From contig NZ_JAPPRC010000003.1 in assembly GCF_026672425.1 (NCBI RefSeq), positions 1,160,501 to 1,224,500 of the forward strand: DNA of 64,000 bases, read 5' to 3'. The notes under the pieces are model-generated. The model was not told where the DNA came from, made no database searches, and worked only from the letters and a program-made list of their open reading frames with translations. The position numbers and the translations under genes are program-made. Positions 21,732 to 30,667 of this stretch are shown in pieces. The stretch comes from Pannonibacter sp. SL95. Lineage in GTDB: Bacteria; Pseudomonadota; Alphaproteobacteria; Rhizobiales; Stappiaceae. Position 1 is the stretch's first letter. Every line of letters starts with the position of its first letter.

Positions 21732-21956
21732 TCAAGCTTCTGATTTTGCTTTGAGAACATGCCGCAAGGCATGCACGCGGGCCGCCGAGGACAACGGCTG
21801 GTCCGGTTCGCGGGTGCTGTCGATCAGCTCGATCAGTCCCGCCAGCGATCGCTGCTCTGATTGTGCAATTGCATCAAGGACTTGCCAGAATTCCGGCTCA
21901 AGCGCGATCGATGTGCGATGCCCTTTCAGGCTGACCGACCGCTTGACGAAACTCAC
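21732..21956 (-). CDS. Ribbon-helix-helix domain protein (RHH_4 type)
   Basis: A 74-residue protein whose N-terminal half (KRSVSLKGHRTSIALEPEFWQVLDAIAQSEQRSLAGLI) has the ribbon-helix-helix layout of the RHH_4 family found across alphaproteobacteria; such proteins are presumed DNA binders. Its ATG overlaps the stop of the DUF4169 gene by 4 bases, so it is the last gene of the sspB-DUF4169-RHH unit. A possible ligand or target is not visible. A related but longer protein is encoded at 52165-52542. Confidence 0.85.
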   Translation of the reverse strand: MSFVKRSVSLKGHRTSIALEPEFWQVLDAIAQSEQRSLAGLIELIDSTREPDQPLSSAARVHALRHVLKAKSEA

Positions 21957-22153
21957 GGCTCCCGATCCCCATCGTCCCGCCCGATCCGGTGCCCATCAAG
22001 GTGCCGTTCGGCCTTCTGGCCGGTGGTCTCGTCGAGTGCCTTTTCGGCTTTGGTGCGACCGAATTTCCGGCGGTTTTCCGCCGATTCCAGCTCCCGCTGC
22101 TTGCGATCGCGCTGCTTGCGGGCCTGGCGGAGATTGATGATGTCACCGGCCAT
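21953..22153 (-). CDS. DUF4169 family protein
   Basis: A 66-residue, highly charged protein with the family opening (MAGDIINLRQARKQRDRK) and an Arg/Lys/Glu-rich helical body (QRELESAENRRKFGRTKAEK). Function unknown. It sits 11 bases after sspB and overlaps the ribbon-helix-helix gene, so the three are almost certainly one transcript. The charge pattern could suit nucleic acid or protein contact, but this is only inference. Confidence 0.8.
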   Translation of the reverse strand: MAGDIINLRQARKQRDRKQRELESAENRRKFGRTKAEKALDETTGQKAERHLDGHRIGRDDGDREP

Positions 22154-22164
22154 GGCAGGCCTCG

Positions 22165-22746
22165 TCAGGTCTTCTTGCGGAACGCATCGAGCGACACGAC
22201 CGCCCCGCCGCCATCACCCGGCTTGTCAGGTTCGCCCTTGTCCTCGTCCGCAGGCTGGCTCTTGCTCGCAGCCTCGCGTTTTGTCTTTGCCGGCTTGTCT
22301 TCGGACTTGGTTTCAAGCTTCGTGGCAGCCTCGATCGAGGCCAGTTCGCCGACGGCTTCCATGAGGTCATCCGGCAGCGGCTCGGCCGTCTTGCCCGGCT
22401 CGAATTCCAGCGCGAACTGCACCGACGGATCGAAGAAGCCCTTGATTGCACTGAAGGGAATCAACAGCTTCTCAGGGATGCCGCCAAACGACAGGCCAAC
22501 CTCGAAGGCGTGTTCACCAATGGCCAGGTCCCAGAACTGGTGCTGCAGGACGATGGTCATCTCGTTCGGATACCGCTCCTTCAGACGCGAAGAAACGCGC
22601 ACGCCGGGAGCGTTGGTGTCGAAGGCGATGTAAAAATGATGCTCGCCCGGCAAACCGGTGCGACCGACTTCGGCCAGGATCTTCTTCACCGCCCCGCGAA
22701 GGGCATCCTGCACGAGAATGTCATAACGAAGCAGGTCTTCTGCCAT
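22165..22746 (-). CDS. sspB: SspB-like ClpXP adaptor, alphaproteobacterial form
   Basis: SspB tethers tmRNA-tagged peptides to the ClpXP protease. The 193-residue protein has the substrate-binding fold in its first 150 residues (LRYDILVQDALRGAVKKILAEVG, HHFYIAFDTNAPGVRVSSRLK, MTIVLQHQFWDL, FEVGLSFGGIPEKLLIPFSAIKGFFDPSV). A charged flexible linker follows, ending in a short conserved tail (VVSLDAFRKKT) of the kind that contacts ClpX. I chose ATG 22746 because it gives the standard MAEDLLRYDILVQ opening. The tmRNA gene lies about 150 bases upstream on the same strand and encodes the ANDNY tag that SspB proteins bind. Confidence 0.93.
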   Translation of the reverse strand: MAEDLLRYDILVQDALRGAVKKILAEVGRTGLPGEHHFYIAFDTNAPGVRVSSRLKERYPNEMTIVLQHQFWDLAIGEHAFEVGLSFGGIPEKLLIPFSAIKGFFDPSVQFALEFEPGKTAEPLPDDLMEAVGELASIEAATKLETKSEDKPAKTKREAASKSQPADEDKGEPDKPGDGGGAVVSLDAFRKKT

Positions 22747-22879
22747 GGTCGCCGTCCGCCGGAATCGTATCCAAATCTTGCCGCACCTTGGCGTCTGCGA
22801 CCCAAAAAGGGAAGCCCGATGCGTCCGGTTCTCATTCCAACTTCCCGCCCGTACGACGCAAAATGCCACGGCGCAGCTG

Positions 22880-22918
22880 GGCAAAAGGAAGTGGAGGCTT
22901 CTGTTGCCAGGTGCCTCC
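22880..22918 (-). terminator. Probable tmRNA terminator
   Basis: On the minus strand GGAGGC and GCCTCC (22918-22913 and 22898-22893) form a stem around a 14-base loop, followed by ACTTCCTTTT. The run of T is short, so this may instead be the last structural element of the RNA. Confidence 0.5.
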
Positions 22919-23215
22919 GGACCCCGCCTGCCGGTGCTACCCGTCAGGACTTTAGGTGGACAACCCGCACCGCATTACGCGGCGAGAGCGACGTCCTGAG
23001 CATAGTTGTCATTGGCAACTACAGATTTGGTCCGATATCGGTGGTACCATGCCGAGCGAAAGCACAGTCTTTACACCCTCGTCGATCCTGTTTCGCCCCC
23101 GCCGAAACTCACCCGAAAGGGTGGGCTTGGGTGGAGGCGCCGGGTACCGCCCCCGGGTCCGAAAGGCTTATTCCACTGACAATTTATCGCCATAGCCGGC
23201 AAGCCGGCACCGCCA
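22893..23215 (-). ncRNA. ssrA: tmRNA gene, circularly permuted (two-piece) alphaproteobacterial type
   Basis: On the minus strand a 13-codon tag frame (22975-23016) reads ANDNYAQDVALAA followed by TAA, a typical trans-translation tag. The coding piece starts at 23100 with GGGGGCG, which pairs perfectly with CGCCTCC (23139-23133) of the upstream acceptor piece; the third pair is G-U, the alanine identity element. Between them, 23101-23129 is a short hairpin-forming spacer expected to be removed. After CGCCTCC the genome reads ACCCA, so an exact CCA end is not encoded at the expected place. The 5' limit of the acceptor piece is approximate. Confidence 0.9.
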
Positions 23216-23416
23216 ATATAGAAGCTGGTTGCCCCGATTGAAAGGGGGGCATGAAATCGACTGTGGAGCGACTCGCCGGAACCCTTGATAATGGCGGGCC
23301 AAGGGAGGGACCGCGAATTGAAACCGCGCTGTTCCGCCTGTATGCCACGAGCTTCGATCCGGCCCGGCACGCTCTGGAGCCGCGCTTCTGCCACCCGTTG
23401 AGAGACGAGGCCAGCC

Positions 23417-24211
23417 TTGCAGCAATATCATGACCTGATGCGCCGCATCCTTGACGAAGGCACGGACCGGGGCGACCGCACCGGGACGGGAACACGTTCC
23501 GTCTTTGGCCATCAGATGCGGTTCAACCTTGCCGACGGCTTTCCGGTGGTGACGACCAAGAAGCTGCATCTCAAGTCCATCATCCATGAGCTGCTGTGGT
23601 TTCTCGCCGGCGATACCAACATCGCCTATCTGAAGGCCAACGGGGTCAGCATCTGGGACGAATGGGCCGATGAGAACGGCGATCTCGGCCCGGTCTATGG
23701 CGCCCAGTGGCGGTCCTGGCCGGCTCCGGATGGCGGTTCGATCGACCAGATCGCCAATCTTCTCAAGATGATAAAGACCTCGCCCAACTCGCGGCGGCTG
23801 ATCGTTTCCGCCTGGAACCCGGCCGAGGTCGACAACATGGCGCTGCCGCCATGTCATGCCCTGTTCCAGTTCTATGTCGCCGATGGCAAGCTGTCCTGCC
23901 AGCTGTATCAGCGCTCGGCCGACGTGTTCCTCGGCGTGCCCTTCAACATCGCCTCCTACGCACTGTTGACGATGATGGTGGCGCAGGTTTGCGATCTTGA
24001 GCCGGGCGATTTCGTGCATAGCCTTGGCGATGCACATCTTTATGCCAACCATTTCGAACAGGCGCGTCTGCAGCTCAGCCGCGAGTCCAGACCCTTGCCG
24101 CAGATGAAGCTCAACCCGGCAGTGCGCGATCTGTTTGCGTTCCGCTATGAGGATTTTGAGCTTGTCGGCTATGATCCGCATCCCGCGATCAAGGCGCCAA
24201 TCGCCGTCTGA
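23417..24211 (+). CDS. thyA: Thymidylate synthase ThyA
   Basis: ThyA converts dUMP to dTMP using methylene-tetrahydrofolate. The 264-residue protein matches the E. coli enzyme in length and motifs: [53 protein letters not shown], the catalytic cysteine in [15 protein letters not shown], and [18 protein letters not shown]. The start is TTG 23417, the only start that gives the full [15 protein letters not shown] opening. The dihydrofolate reductase gene needed to recycle its folate product lies two genes downstream. Confidence 0.96.
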   Translation: MQQYHDLMRRILDEGTDRGDRTGTGTRSVFGHQMRFNLADGFPVVTTKKLHLKSIIHELLWFLAGDTNIAYLKANGVSIWDEWADENGDLGPVYGAQWRSWPAPDGGSIDQIANLLKMIKTSPNSRRLIVSAWNPAEVDNMALPPCHALFQFYVADGKLSCQLYQRSADVFLGVPFNIASYALLTMMVAQVCDLEPGDFVHSLGDAHLYANHFEQARLQLSRESRPLPQMKLNPAVRDLFAFRYEDFELVGYDPHPAIKAPIAV

Positions 24212-24243
24212 CCCCTTAAATACCTGATACTGAAGGATAATCC

Positions 24244-25275
24244 ATGTCTCTGCGTTTCAGGATTTCGTGCCTTGTTCTCGCGGCTGCGGCGGTTGCGCCT
24301 GTTCTGGCACTGCCTGATGCGGCGCTCTCCGACCCTGGGAAAGCCCTTGTGATTGCGCACCGTGGCGCATCCGGCTATGTCCCCGAGCATTCGCTGCCGG
24401 CCAAGGCGATGGCCCATGCCATGGGGGCCGACTACATCGAACAGGACGTCGTCCTGTCCAAGGACGGGGTGCCGGTTGTCCTGCATGACATCACGCTGGA
24501 TGCGACGACCAATGCCGCAGAAGTGTTCCCAGGCCGTGCGCGGGCCGACGGGATGTTCTATGCCATTGATTTTACTCTTGCCGAACTGAAGCAGCTGCAG
24601 TTGCTGGAGCGCGGAAACAAGAAGGGTGAGGCTGCATTCAAGGGACGGTTCCCGCGCGAGAAAACCGGCCTGACCATCCCGACGCTGGCCGAGGAGCTTG
24701 CCTTCATCAAGGGGATGAACACGTCGACGGGCCGTGTTGCCGGCATCTATCCGGAGCTCAAGTCGCCGGCGTTCCATCGCACGGAGGGCAAGGATCTGGC
24801 TGCCGCCGTGCTGGCGACGCTGGCTGAGGCTGGATATGGCCCGGAGGATCCGGTGTTCCTGCAGTCGTTCGACTTCAATGAAATCAAGCGTGTACGGACG
24901 GAACTGGGCTACAAGGGAAAGCTGGTTCAGCTGATTGGCGAAAACGCCTGGAACATGGCGCCGGGCACTGACTATGACGCGCTGCGCAAGCCTGACGGAC
25001 TGAAGCAGATCGCCACTGTTGCCAACGGGATCGGTCCTTCGCTGACGCAGGTCCTGACCGACGAGAACAAGGATGGTGTGGCCGAGATCACGTCGCTCGT
25101 GGCCGACGCCAAGGCGGCCGGTCTTGAGGTTCATCCTTACACGTTCCGTGCCGACCGGCTTCCGCCGTTTGCTGCCAGCTTTGACGAGCTGATCAAACTT
25201 GCCGTTGAAAAGGCCGGCGTTGATGGCGTGTTCACCGATCAGCCGGACAAGGCTCGCGCCGCGATGGCGCGTTAA
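24244..25275 (+). CDS. glpQ: Glycerophosphodiester phosphodiesterase, periplasmic GlpQ type
   Basis: Hydrolyses glycerophosphodiesters to glycerol-3-phosphate and an alcohol. A signal peptide (MSLRFRISCLVLAAAAVAPV...ALS) covers the first 28 residues. The GDPD barrel follows with the catalytic pair IAHRGASGYVPEHS and VVLHDITLD, metal ligands in DYIEQDVVLSKDG, and the ends HPYTFRAD and VDGVFTDQPDKA. Length (343) fits GlpQ. It sits between thyA and folA on the same strand with gaps of 32 and 17 bases, although it has no known link to folate metabolism. Confidence 0.92.
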   Translation: MSLRFRISCLVLAAAAVAPVLALPDAALSDPGKALVIAHRGASGYVPEHSLPAKAMAHAMGADYIEQDVVLSKDGVPVVLHDITLDATTNAAEVFPGRARADGMFYAIDFTLAELKQLQLLERGNKKGEAAFKGRFPREKTGLTIPTLAEELAFIKGMNTSTGRVAGIYPELKSPAFHRTEGKDLAAAVLATLAEAGYGPEDPVFLQSFDFNEIKRVRTELGYKGKLVQLIGENAWNMAPGTDYDALRKPDGLKQIATVANGIGPSLTQVLTDENKDGVAEITSLVADAKAAGLEVHPYTFRADRLPPFAASFDELIKLAVEKAGVDGVFTDQPDKARAAMAR

Positions 25276-25292
25276 CGGAAAGCCGGGTCCAG

Positions 25293-25826
25293 ATGCAGAA
25301 CTCCATCGTGCTCGTTGCAGCTGTCGCCGAGAATGGCATCATCGGTGCCGACAATGCGATGCCTTGGCGGATTCCGTCTGACCTCAAGCATTTCAAGGCC
25401 TTGACCCTTGGACATCCCGTTGTCATGGGCCGCAAGACGTTCGAAAGCCTTGGCCGTCCGCTGCCGGGCCGCTTGAACATCGTCGTCAGCCGCACCAGAC
25501 CGGATGTCCCCGCAGGTGTTGTTGTCGCCTCGAGCTTTGGGGAGGCGCTGGAACTGGCTGACCGGGCTGCAACGACGTCGGGCAAGTCAGCGGTCATGGT
25601 GATTGGCGGTGGCCAGATCTACAGTGAAGCCATGCCTTATGCGGATCGGCTTGAGATTACCCGCGTCCATGCCTTGCCTGCAGGCGATGCCCGGTTCCCG
25701 GACATCTCACCGGACCAGTGGCGACAGGTGGCGGCCCGCGCCGGGGTGAGGGGGGAGCAGGATACCGCAGACGTGACCTATCTGACGTATGAGCGGATCC
25801 CGACTGACAAGGAACAACAGTCATGA
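25293..25826 (+). CDS. folA: Dihydrofolate reductase
   Basis: Reduces dihydrofolate to tetrahydrofolate with NADPH and is the target of trimethoprim-type inhibitors. Conserved segments are VAAVAENGIIGADNAMPWRIPSDLKHFK (with the active-site acid of the SDLKHF region), HPVVMGRKTFESLGRPLPGR and VMVIGGGQIYSEAMPYADRLEITRV. The protein has 177 residues. Its stop codon overlaps the start of the next gene by 4 bases. Confidence 0.95.
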   Translation: MQNSIVLVAAVAENGIIGADNAMPWRIPSDLKHFKALTLGHPVVMGRKTFESLGRPLPGRLNIVVSRTRPDVPAGVVVASSFGEALELADRAATTSGKSAVMVIGGGQIYSEAMPYADRLEITRVHALPAGDARFPDISPDQWRQVAARAGVRGEQDTADVTYLTYERIPTDKEQQS

Positions 25827-26308
25827 CGCGTGAGGTGACGCCTGATACTCTTCTGTCGCGCTGGTTCCGGTTTGAAGAGCTTGGCGTCTTTCGGCTTCAC
25901 GACCTGCTGAAGCTGCGGGTCGAGGTCTTCGTCGTCGAACAAGCTTGCGCCTTCGCGGAGATCGATGGTCTCGATCCGAAAGCGGAACATCTGCTGATCG
26001 AGACGGCGGACGGACAGATTGCCGGGTGCCTGCGTTACTTTGCCCCGCAAGCCCTTGGGGAAGCTGATGTCCGGCTGGGGCGGATTGTTGTGGCTCCCGC
26101 GTTTCGGGGGCTGCGCCTCGGTGACAGACTGATCCGCGAGGGCCTTGCCCGCGCAGGGGAAATGTCGCCGGAGGCGGATGTCGTCCTGTCTGCCCAGGCC
26201 CATCTGGAGCGGTTTTATGCGTCGCACGGGTTCTGTCCTTACGGCGAGACCTACCTTGAGGATGGCATCCCGCATGTGCACATGCGCCGCGACGCTTCGC
26301 CCGCTTGA
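25823..26308 (+). CDS. GNAT acetyltransferase, ElaA-like
   Basis: A 161-residue acetyltransferase of the ElaA type, recognised by the N-terminal RFEELGVFRLHDLLKLRVEVFVVEQ and the acetyl-CoA site LGRIVVAPAFRGLRLGDRLIREGL, with a C-terminal FYASHGFCPYGETYLEDGIPHVHM. Substrate unknown. It overlaps folA by 4 bases and is therefore translationally coupled to it. Confidence 0.85.
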   Translation: MTREVTPDTLLSRWFRFEELGVFRLHDLLKLRVEVFVVEQACAFAEIDGLDPKAEHLLIETADGQIAGCLRYFAPQALGEADVRLGRIVVAPAFRGLRLGDRLIREGLARAGEMSPEADVVLSAQAHLERFYASHGFCPYGETYLEDGIPHVHMRRDASPA

Positions 26309-26504
26309 AGAATGTGGCCGAAAAGCTTGAAATCTGCGGAAGAAAGCCCCAATTCCCGCCTGACGTGAACCGTAAGCCGGGGCAGGGAGGAGCGGGGGTT
26401 GCAATCCTTCATGGTGGTAACCTCACCCTAACCCCTTACGGGTCACAAACCGTTAGATCAACCAGGAAGCCGGCAAGGCCGGTTTCCCGACGAAGGAAGA
26501 CCTG

Positions 26505-27707
26505 ATGCCTTGGAGCAACCAGAGTGGTGGGGGCGGCGGCTGGAAGGGCGGCGGCAATGCCGGCGGTCCCTGGGGCGGCGGCGGTGGTAATGGCGGCGGC
26601 CCCTGGGGCGGTGGCCCGAACCGCGGGGGCGGCAACACGCCTCCCGATCTGGAAGAACTGCTCAAGCGCACCCAGGACCGCATGAAGACTGTGCTGCCCG
26701 GTGGCGGTGGCAATCTTGGAGCCAAGGGTGTTGCGCTGGTTGGCGTGGTGCTGGTGGGTGTGTGGCTGGCGACCGGACTTTACTCCGTGGCGCCCGACCA
26801 GGTTGGTGTCGAGCTTGTGCTCGGCGAGGTGACCGACCAGACCCAGCCGGGCCTGAACTACAACTGGCCCTATCCGATCGGCCAGGTCGAAACCCCGGGC
26901 GTGCTGCAGGTCCGCGAAATGACCGTGGGCATGGAAGAATATGTCACGGGTGGAACGGTGCGCGCGCGCGACGTGCCGGAAGAAAGCCTGATGCTGACGG
27001 GCGACGAAAACATCGTCGACGCCGACTTCAAGGTGCAGTGGCGCATCCGCAATACCCGCGAGGGCGTGTCGGACTACCTGTTCAACATCCAGAACCCTGA
27101 AGGCACGGTGAAGGCGATTGCCGAAAGCGCCATGCGCGAAGTGGTCGGCGGATCGGATATTGACGCGATCCTCACCGAGAACCGTGCGCCGATCCAGATC
27201 GCGGTTCAGGATCTGATGCAGAAGACCTTGAACGATTACCGGGCCGGTATCGACATCATCAATGTGCAGATGCAGAAGGTTGATCCTCCGCAGCAGGTCA
27301 TCGACGCCTTCCGCGACGTGCAGGCTGCGCGTGCCGACCAGGAGCGCATCCAGAACGAAGCCCAGACCTACGCCAACCGGATCGTTCCGGAAGCCCGTGG
27401 TGAATCGGCACGCGTGATCGAAGCTGCGACCGCCTATCGCGACCAGACGGTTGCTGAAGCCACCGGTCAGGCACAGCGCTTCAGCAAGATCTACGAAGAG
27501 TACAAGAAGGCTCCGGACGTGACGCGCGAGCGTCTCTACCTGGAAACGCTGGAACGCGTGCTCGGATCCAACCCCAAGATCATCATTGACCAGAAGCAGA
27601 ACAGCGAAGGGGTCGTGCCTTTCCTGCCGCTCAATGAACTCTTGAACCGTGCGCCTTCGCAGCAGTCGACTGCACCGGCCGCCCGCAGCACCGTTGGAGC
27701 CCAGTGA
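26505..27707 (+). CDS. hflK: FtsH-modulating membrane protein HflK
   Basis: With HflC it forms the large membrane complex that surrounds and restrains the FtsH protease. The first 45 residues are an extreme Gly/Trp/Pro-rich cytoplasmic tail, followed by a membrane segment (about 75-95, VALVGVVLVGVWLATGLYSV), the SPFH/prohibitin domain and a C-terminal helical region (EAQTYANRIVPEARGESARV). AAGGAAG lies just upstream of ATG 26505. The stop overlaps the hflC start, as usual for the pair. The 200 bases upstream hold no gene. Confidence 0.95.
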   Translation: MPWSNQSGGGGGWKGGGNAGGPWGGGGGNGGGPWGGGPNRGGGNTPPDLEELLKRTQDRMKTVLPGGGGNLGAKGVALVGVVLVGVWLATGLYSVAPDQVGVELVLGEVTDQTQPGLNYNWPYPIGQVETPGVLQVREMTVGMEEYVTGGTVRARDVPEESLMLTGDENIVDADFKVQWRIRNTREGVSDYLFNIQNPEGTVKAIAESAMREVVGGSDIDAILTENRAPIQIAVQDLMQKTLNDYRAGIDIINVQMQKVDPPQQVIDAFRDVQAARADQERIQNEAQTYANRIVPEARGESARVIEAATAYRDQTVAEATGQAQRFSKIYEEYKKAPDVTRERLYLETLERVLGSNPKIIIDQKQNSEGVVPFLPLNELLNRAPSQQSTAPAARSTVGAQ

Positions 27708-28606
27708 TGAAAAACGGTCTTCTTGGCCTCGTGGGCGTTGTCGTGGCTCTGGCTGCCGCCGCCCTGTACCTCTCGATCTATATCGTCAGCCCGACCCAGC
27801 AGGCGCTCGTCCTGCAGTTCGGTAAGGTCATTTCCGCGACCCAGCAGTCCGGCCTGCATTTCAAGCTGCCGCTGGTGCAGAACGTGATCTACATCGACAA
27901 GCGGATCCTTGACCTCAACATGCCGCCGCTGGAAGCCATTGCTGCAGACAAGAAGCGTCTGGTCGTCGATGCCTTCGCACGCTACCGCATCTCCGATCCG
28001 GTGCTGTTCTACCAGCGCGTCAACAACATCAATGCGGCCAACCAGCGTCTGTCGACGCTGCTGCAGTCCTCGCTGCGTTCGGAGCTGGGCAAGGCGTCCT
28101 TTACGGCAGTCGTGCGCGATGACCGTAACGGCATCATGGGCAGCATCCGCAAGGATGTGGGCACCAGCGCCGCCGAACTCGGCATCGAGGTCGTTGACGT
28201 GAAGATCCGCCGCGCAGACCTGCCGGAAGCCAACAGCCAGGCCGTTTTCGACCGCATGCAGACCGAGCGTCAGCGTGAGGCAACCGAAATCCGCGCGCAG
28301 GGTGAAGAACAGGGCCGCCGTATCCGCTCGCGTGCGGAACGTGATGCCACTGTTCTGGTTGCAGAAGCGCGCCGTGACGCGGAAATCATCCGCGGTGACG
28401 GCGATGCTGAACGCAACCGCATCTTCGCCGAGGCCTTTGGCGTCGATCCGGACTTCTTCGGCTTCTATCGGTCGATGCAGGCGTATGAAGCGGGTCTGCG
28501 GTCCGGCGATACCAGCCTCGTGCTGTCGCCCGACTCCAGCTTCTTCCGCTTCTTCAACAATCCGGCCGGCGCCGGTCAGCCTGTCCCGGTCGTCCCGGCG
28601 CAATGA
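27704..28606 (+). CDS. hflC: FtsH-modulating membrane protein HflC
   Basis: Partner of HflK. The 300-residue protein has an N-terminal membrane segment (LLGLVGVVVALAAAALYLSIYIV), the prohibitin domain opening SPTQQALVLQFGKVI, and the characteristic helical stretch MQTERQREATEIRAQGEEQG. ATGA overlaps on both sides tie it to hflK before and the DUF2065 gene after. Confidence 0.95.
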   Translation: MMKNGLLGLVGVVVALAAAALYLSIYIVSPTQQALVLQFGKVISATQQSGLHFKLPLVQNVIYIDKRILDLNMPPLEAIAADKKRLVVDAFARYRISDPVLFYQRVNNINAANQRLSTLLQSSLRSELGKASFTAVVRDDRNGIMGSIRKDVGTSAAELGIEVVDVKIRRADLPEANSQAVFDRMQTERQREATEIRAQGEEQGRRIRSRAERDATVLVAEARRDAEIIRGDGDAERNRIFAEAFGVDPDFFGFYRSMQAYEAGLRSGDTSLVLSPDSSFFRFFNNPAGAGQPVPVVPAQ

Positions 28607-28788
28607 CCGACTTCGCGGTCGCACTCGGACTGGCGCTGGTGCTGGAGGGAGCCCTCTACGCACTGGCGCCGGACACGATGAAAGCGATGATGCGCAAGGT
28701 GCTTGACGCACCTGACCAGACCCTGCGCCTGACCGGACTTGTTGCGGCGGGCGCAGGCGTTTTTCTGGTCTGGATTGTGCGTGGCTGA
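28603..28788 (+). CDS. DUF2065 (YjeT-like) small membrane protein
   Basis: A 61-residue protein with two membrane segments (DFAVALGLALVLEGALYALA and LTGLVAAGAGVFLVWIV) joined by a short cationic loop. DUF2065 proteins commonly follow hflKC, and here the start overlaps hflC by 4 bases. The function is not established; the context suggests a subunit or modulator of the HflKC-FtsH complex. Confidence 0.88.
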   Translation: MTDFAVALGLALVLEGALYALAPDTMKAMMRKVLDAPDQTLRLTGLVAAGAGVFLVWIVRG

Positions 28789-28899
28789 AATTTTCGTGCG
28801 GCAAGATCAACGTCGAACTGCCGCCATGATGTCGTATAAATGTGGCTGAGACGGGTGGCTTGGGGCCGCCTCAAGCTGATTGATGGAGGACTAAGGCCG

Positions 28900-30396
28900 A
28901 TGGCCCTCATGTTCGCTCGCAAAACGATTGCTCGTGGCGCAGGGGCTGCTCTGGCCGCCGCCGTTGCCTTGTCGCTGGTGGGAACACCCGCCGCGCTTGC
29001 CCAGTCTCAGGGCCCGGCGTCCGTCGCGGACCTCGCCGAAAAGCTCGCTGATGCGGTGGTCAACATCTCGACCTCGCAGACGGTGAAGGCGCAGCGGACA
29101 GTGCCGCTGCCGCAGGTGCCGGAAGGCTCGCCGTTCCAGGAGTTTTTCGAGGAGTTCTTCAACCGTCAGCAGCAGGGCGAAGGCGAGGGCGATGGTCAGC
29201 CGCGCCGCGTGCAGTCGCTGGGCTCCGGCTTTGTCATCGACGGCAAGGAAGGCATCATCATCACCAACAACCATGTCATTGAAGGGGCGGATGAGATCAC
29301 CGCGAATTTCAATGATGGCACCAAGCTGAAGGCGGAACTGATCGGCCAGGACGAGAAGACTGATCTGGCTGTGCTCAAGGTGAAGCCTGAGAAGGAGCTG
29401 ACCTCCGTCTCCTTCGGTGACAGCGAGAAGATCCGCGTCGGTGACTGGGTGATGGCGATCGGCAACCCGTTCGGCCTTGGCGGTACGGTGACCGTAGGTA
29501 TCGTGTCGGCCCGCAATCGCGACATCAACTCCGGCCCCTATGACAACTTCATCCAGACCGACGCCTCGATCAACCGGGGTAACTCCGGTGGTCCGCTGTT
29601 CGACATGAACGGCAATGTCATCGGCATCAACACGGCCATCATCTCGCCGTCCGGCGGCTCGATCGGCATCGGTTTTGCCATCCCGGCCAAGACGGCGACC
29701 TCCGTCATTGCCCAGCTGCGCGAGTTTGGCGAAACCCGCCGTGGCTGGCTGGGTGTGCGGATCCAGGAAGTGACTGACGAGATCGCCGAAAGCCTCGGCA
29801 TGGACAAGGCGATCGGTGCGCTCGTTGCCGGCGTGTCGGATGACGGTCCGGCGGCCAAGGCCGAGATCCTGCCGGGTGACGTGATCATCGAGTTTGATGG
29901 CAAGGAAGTGCCGAGCATGCGCGACCTGCCGCGCATGGTGGCTGACACGGACATCGGCAAGGCTGTTGACGTGGTCGTGCTGCGCAAGGGCGAGAAGGTC
30001 AACCTCAAGGTCACGCTCGGCCGCCTGGAAGAGGCTGAGGCGGCAGATGACGCGGATGGCGAAAAGCCGGCCAAGCCGGAACCGGAAGCCGTCAGCGAAG
30101 TGCTCGGCATGAAGCTTGCGACCTCCGACGATCAGCTGCGGCAGAAGTTCCAGATCGATGCCGGTGTCGAGGGCGTCGTCGTGACCGAAGTGGCGGCAGG
30201 AAGTGCGGCTGAAGAAAAGCGCGTTCAGGCCGGCGATACGATCAAGGAAGTTGCACAGGAGGCGGTGAAGACCCCTCAGGATGTGCTCGCCCAGATCGAG
30301 AAGCTGAAGAAGGACGGCCGAAAGTCTGCGTTGCTTCTTCTTGCCAATCCGACCGGAGAGCTTCGTTTTGTTCCGGTTCGCATTGAAGACAAGTAA
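28900..30396 (+). CDS. degP: Periplasmic serine protease, DegP/HtrA family
   Basis: A Do-type protease/chaperone for misfolded envelope proteins. A signal peptide ends at ALAQSQ. The trypsin-like domain has the triad His125 (NNHVIEGADEI), Asp155 (DEKTDLAVLKV) and Ser229 (NRGNSGGPLFD). Two PDZ domains follow (from RRGWLGVRIQEVTDE and from AVSEVLGMKLATS). I chose ATG 28900 because GGAGG lies about 10 bases upstream; an earlier start would give an unlikely leader. A gene of this kind after hflKC is usual in alphaproteobacteria. The 498-residue length is normal. Confidence 0.95.
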   Translation: MALMFARKTIARGAGAALAAAVALSLVGTPAALAQSQGPASVADLAEKLADAVVNISTSQTVKAQRTVPLPQVPEGSPFQEFFEEFFNRQQQGEGEGDGQPRRVQSLGSGFVIDGKEGIIITNNHVIEGADEITANFNDGTKLKAELIGQDEKTDLAVLKVKPEKELTSVSFGDSEKIRVGDWVMAIGNPFGLGGTVTVGIVSARNRDINSGPYDNFIQTDASINRGNSGGPLFDMNGNVIGINTAIISPSGGSIGIGFAIPAKTATSVIAQLREFGETRRGWLGVRIQEVTDEIAESLGMDKAIGALVAGVSDDGPAAKAEILPGDVIIEFDGKEVPSMRDLPRMVADTDIGKAVDVVVLRKGEKVNLKVTLGRLEEAEAADDADGEKPAKPEPEAVSEVLGMKLATSDDQLRQKFQIDAGVEGVVVTEVAAGSAAEEKRVQAGDTIKEVAQEAVKTPQDVLAQIEKLKKDGRKSALLLLANPTGELRFVPVRIEDK

Positions 30397-30431
30397 GCAT
30401 CTTTCGTCGGAATGATTGCAGGATAGGAACA

Positions 30432-30460
30432 AGGGCGCGGCATTTGCTGCGCCCTTTTTG
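30432..30460 (+). terminator. Terminator after the degP gene
   Basis: AGGGCGC...GCGCCCT stem with a 10-base loop followed by TTTTTG, 35 bases after the degP stop. A textbook Rho-independent signal ending the hflKC-degP region. Confidence 0.9.
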
Positions 30461-30667
30461 TCTTTCGTTTCATTCTTGGCGCGATTGATCAGGATTAATG
30501 AAGTGTATCGTCAATAATCGCTATCCGCCTTTACGGAAATTATAGCAAGTCGCTGTAGTCTTGCCTTGCGATGTCGTTTCAGCTCCGACGTGGGAGCCAT
30601 CGCGTAGGGGTGTTGCGGTGCGCTGGTCTTGGACCGGGCTGCGCCTGCGGCATGATGGGACTGATCG

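Noticed and set aside
22510-23241. 243-codon plus-strand frame over the sspB start and tmRNA region
   Set aside because: It overlaps the tmRNA gene and sspB on the other strand, and its sequence does not look like a protein.
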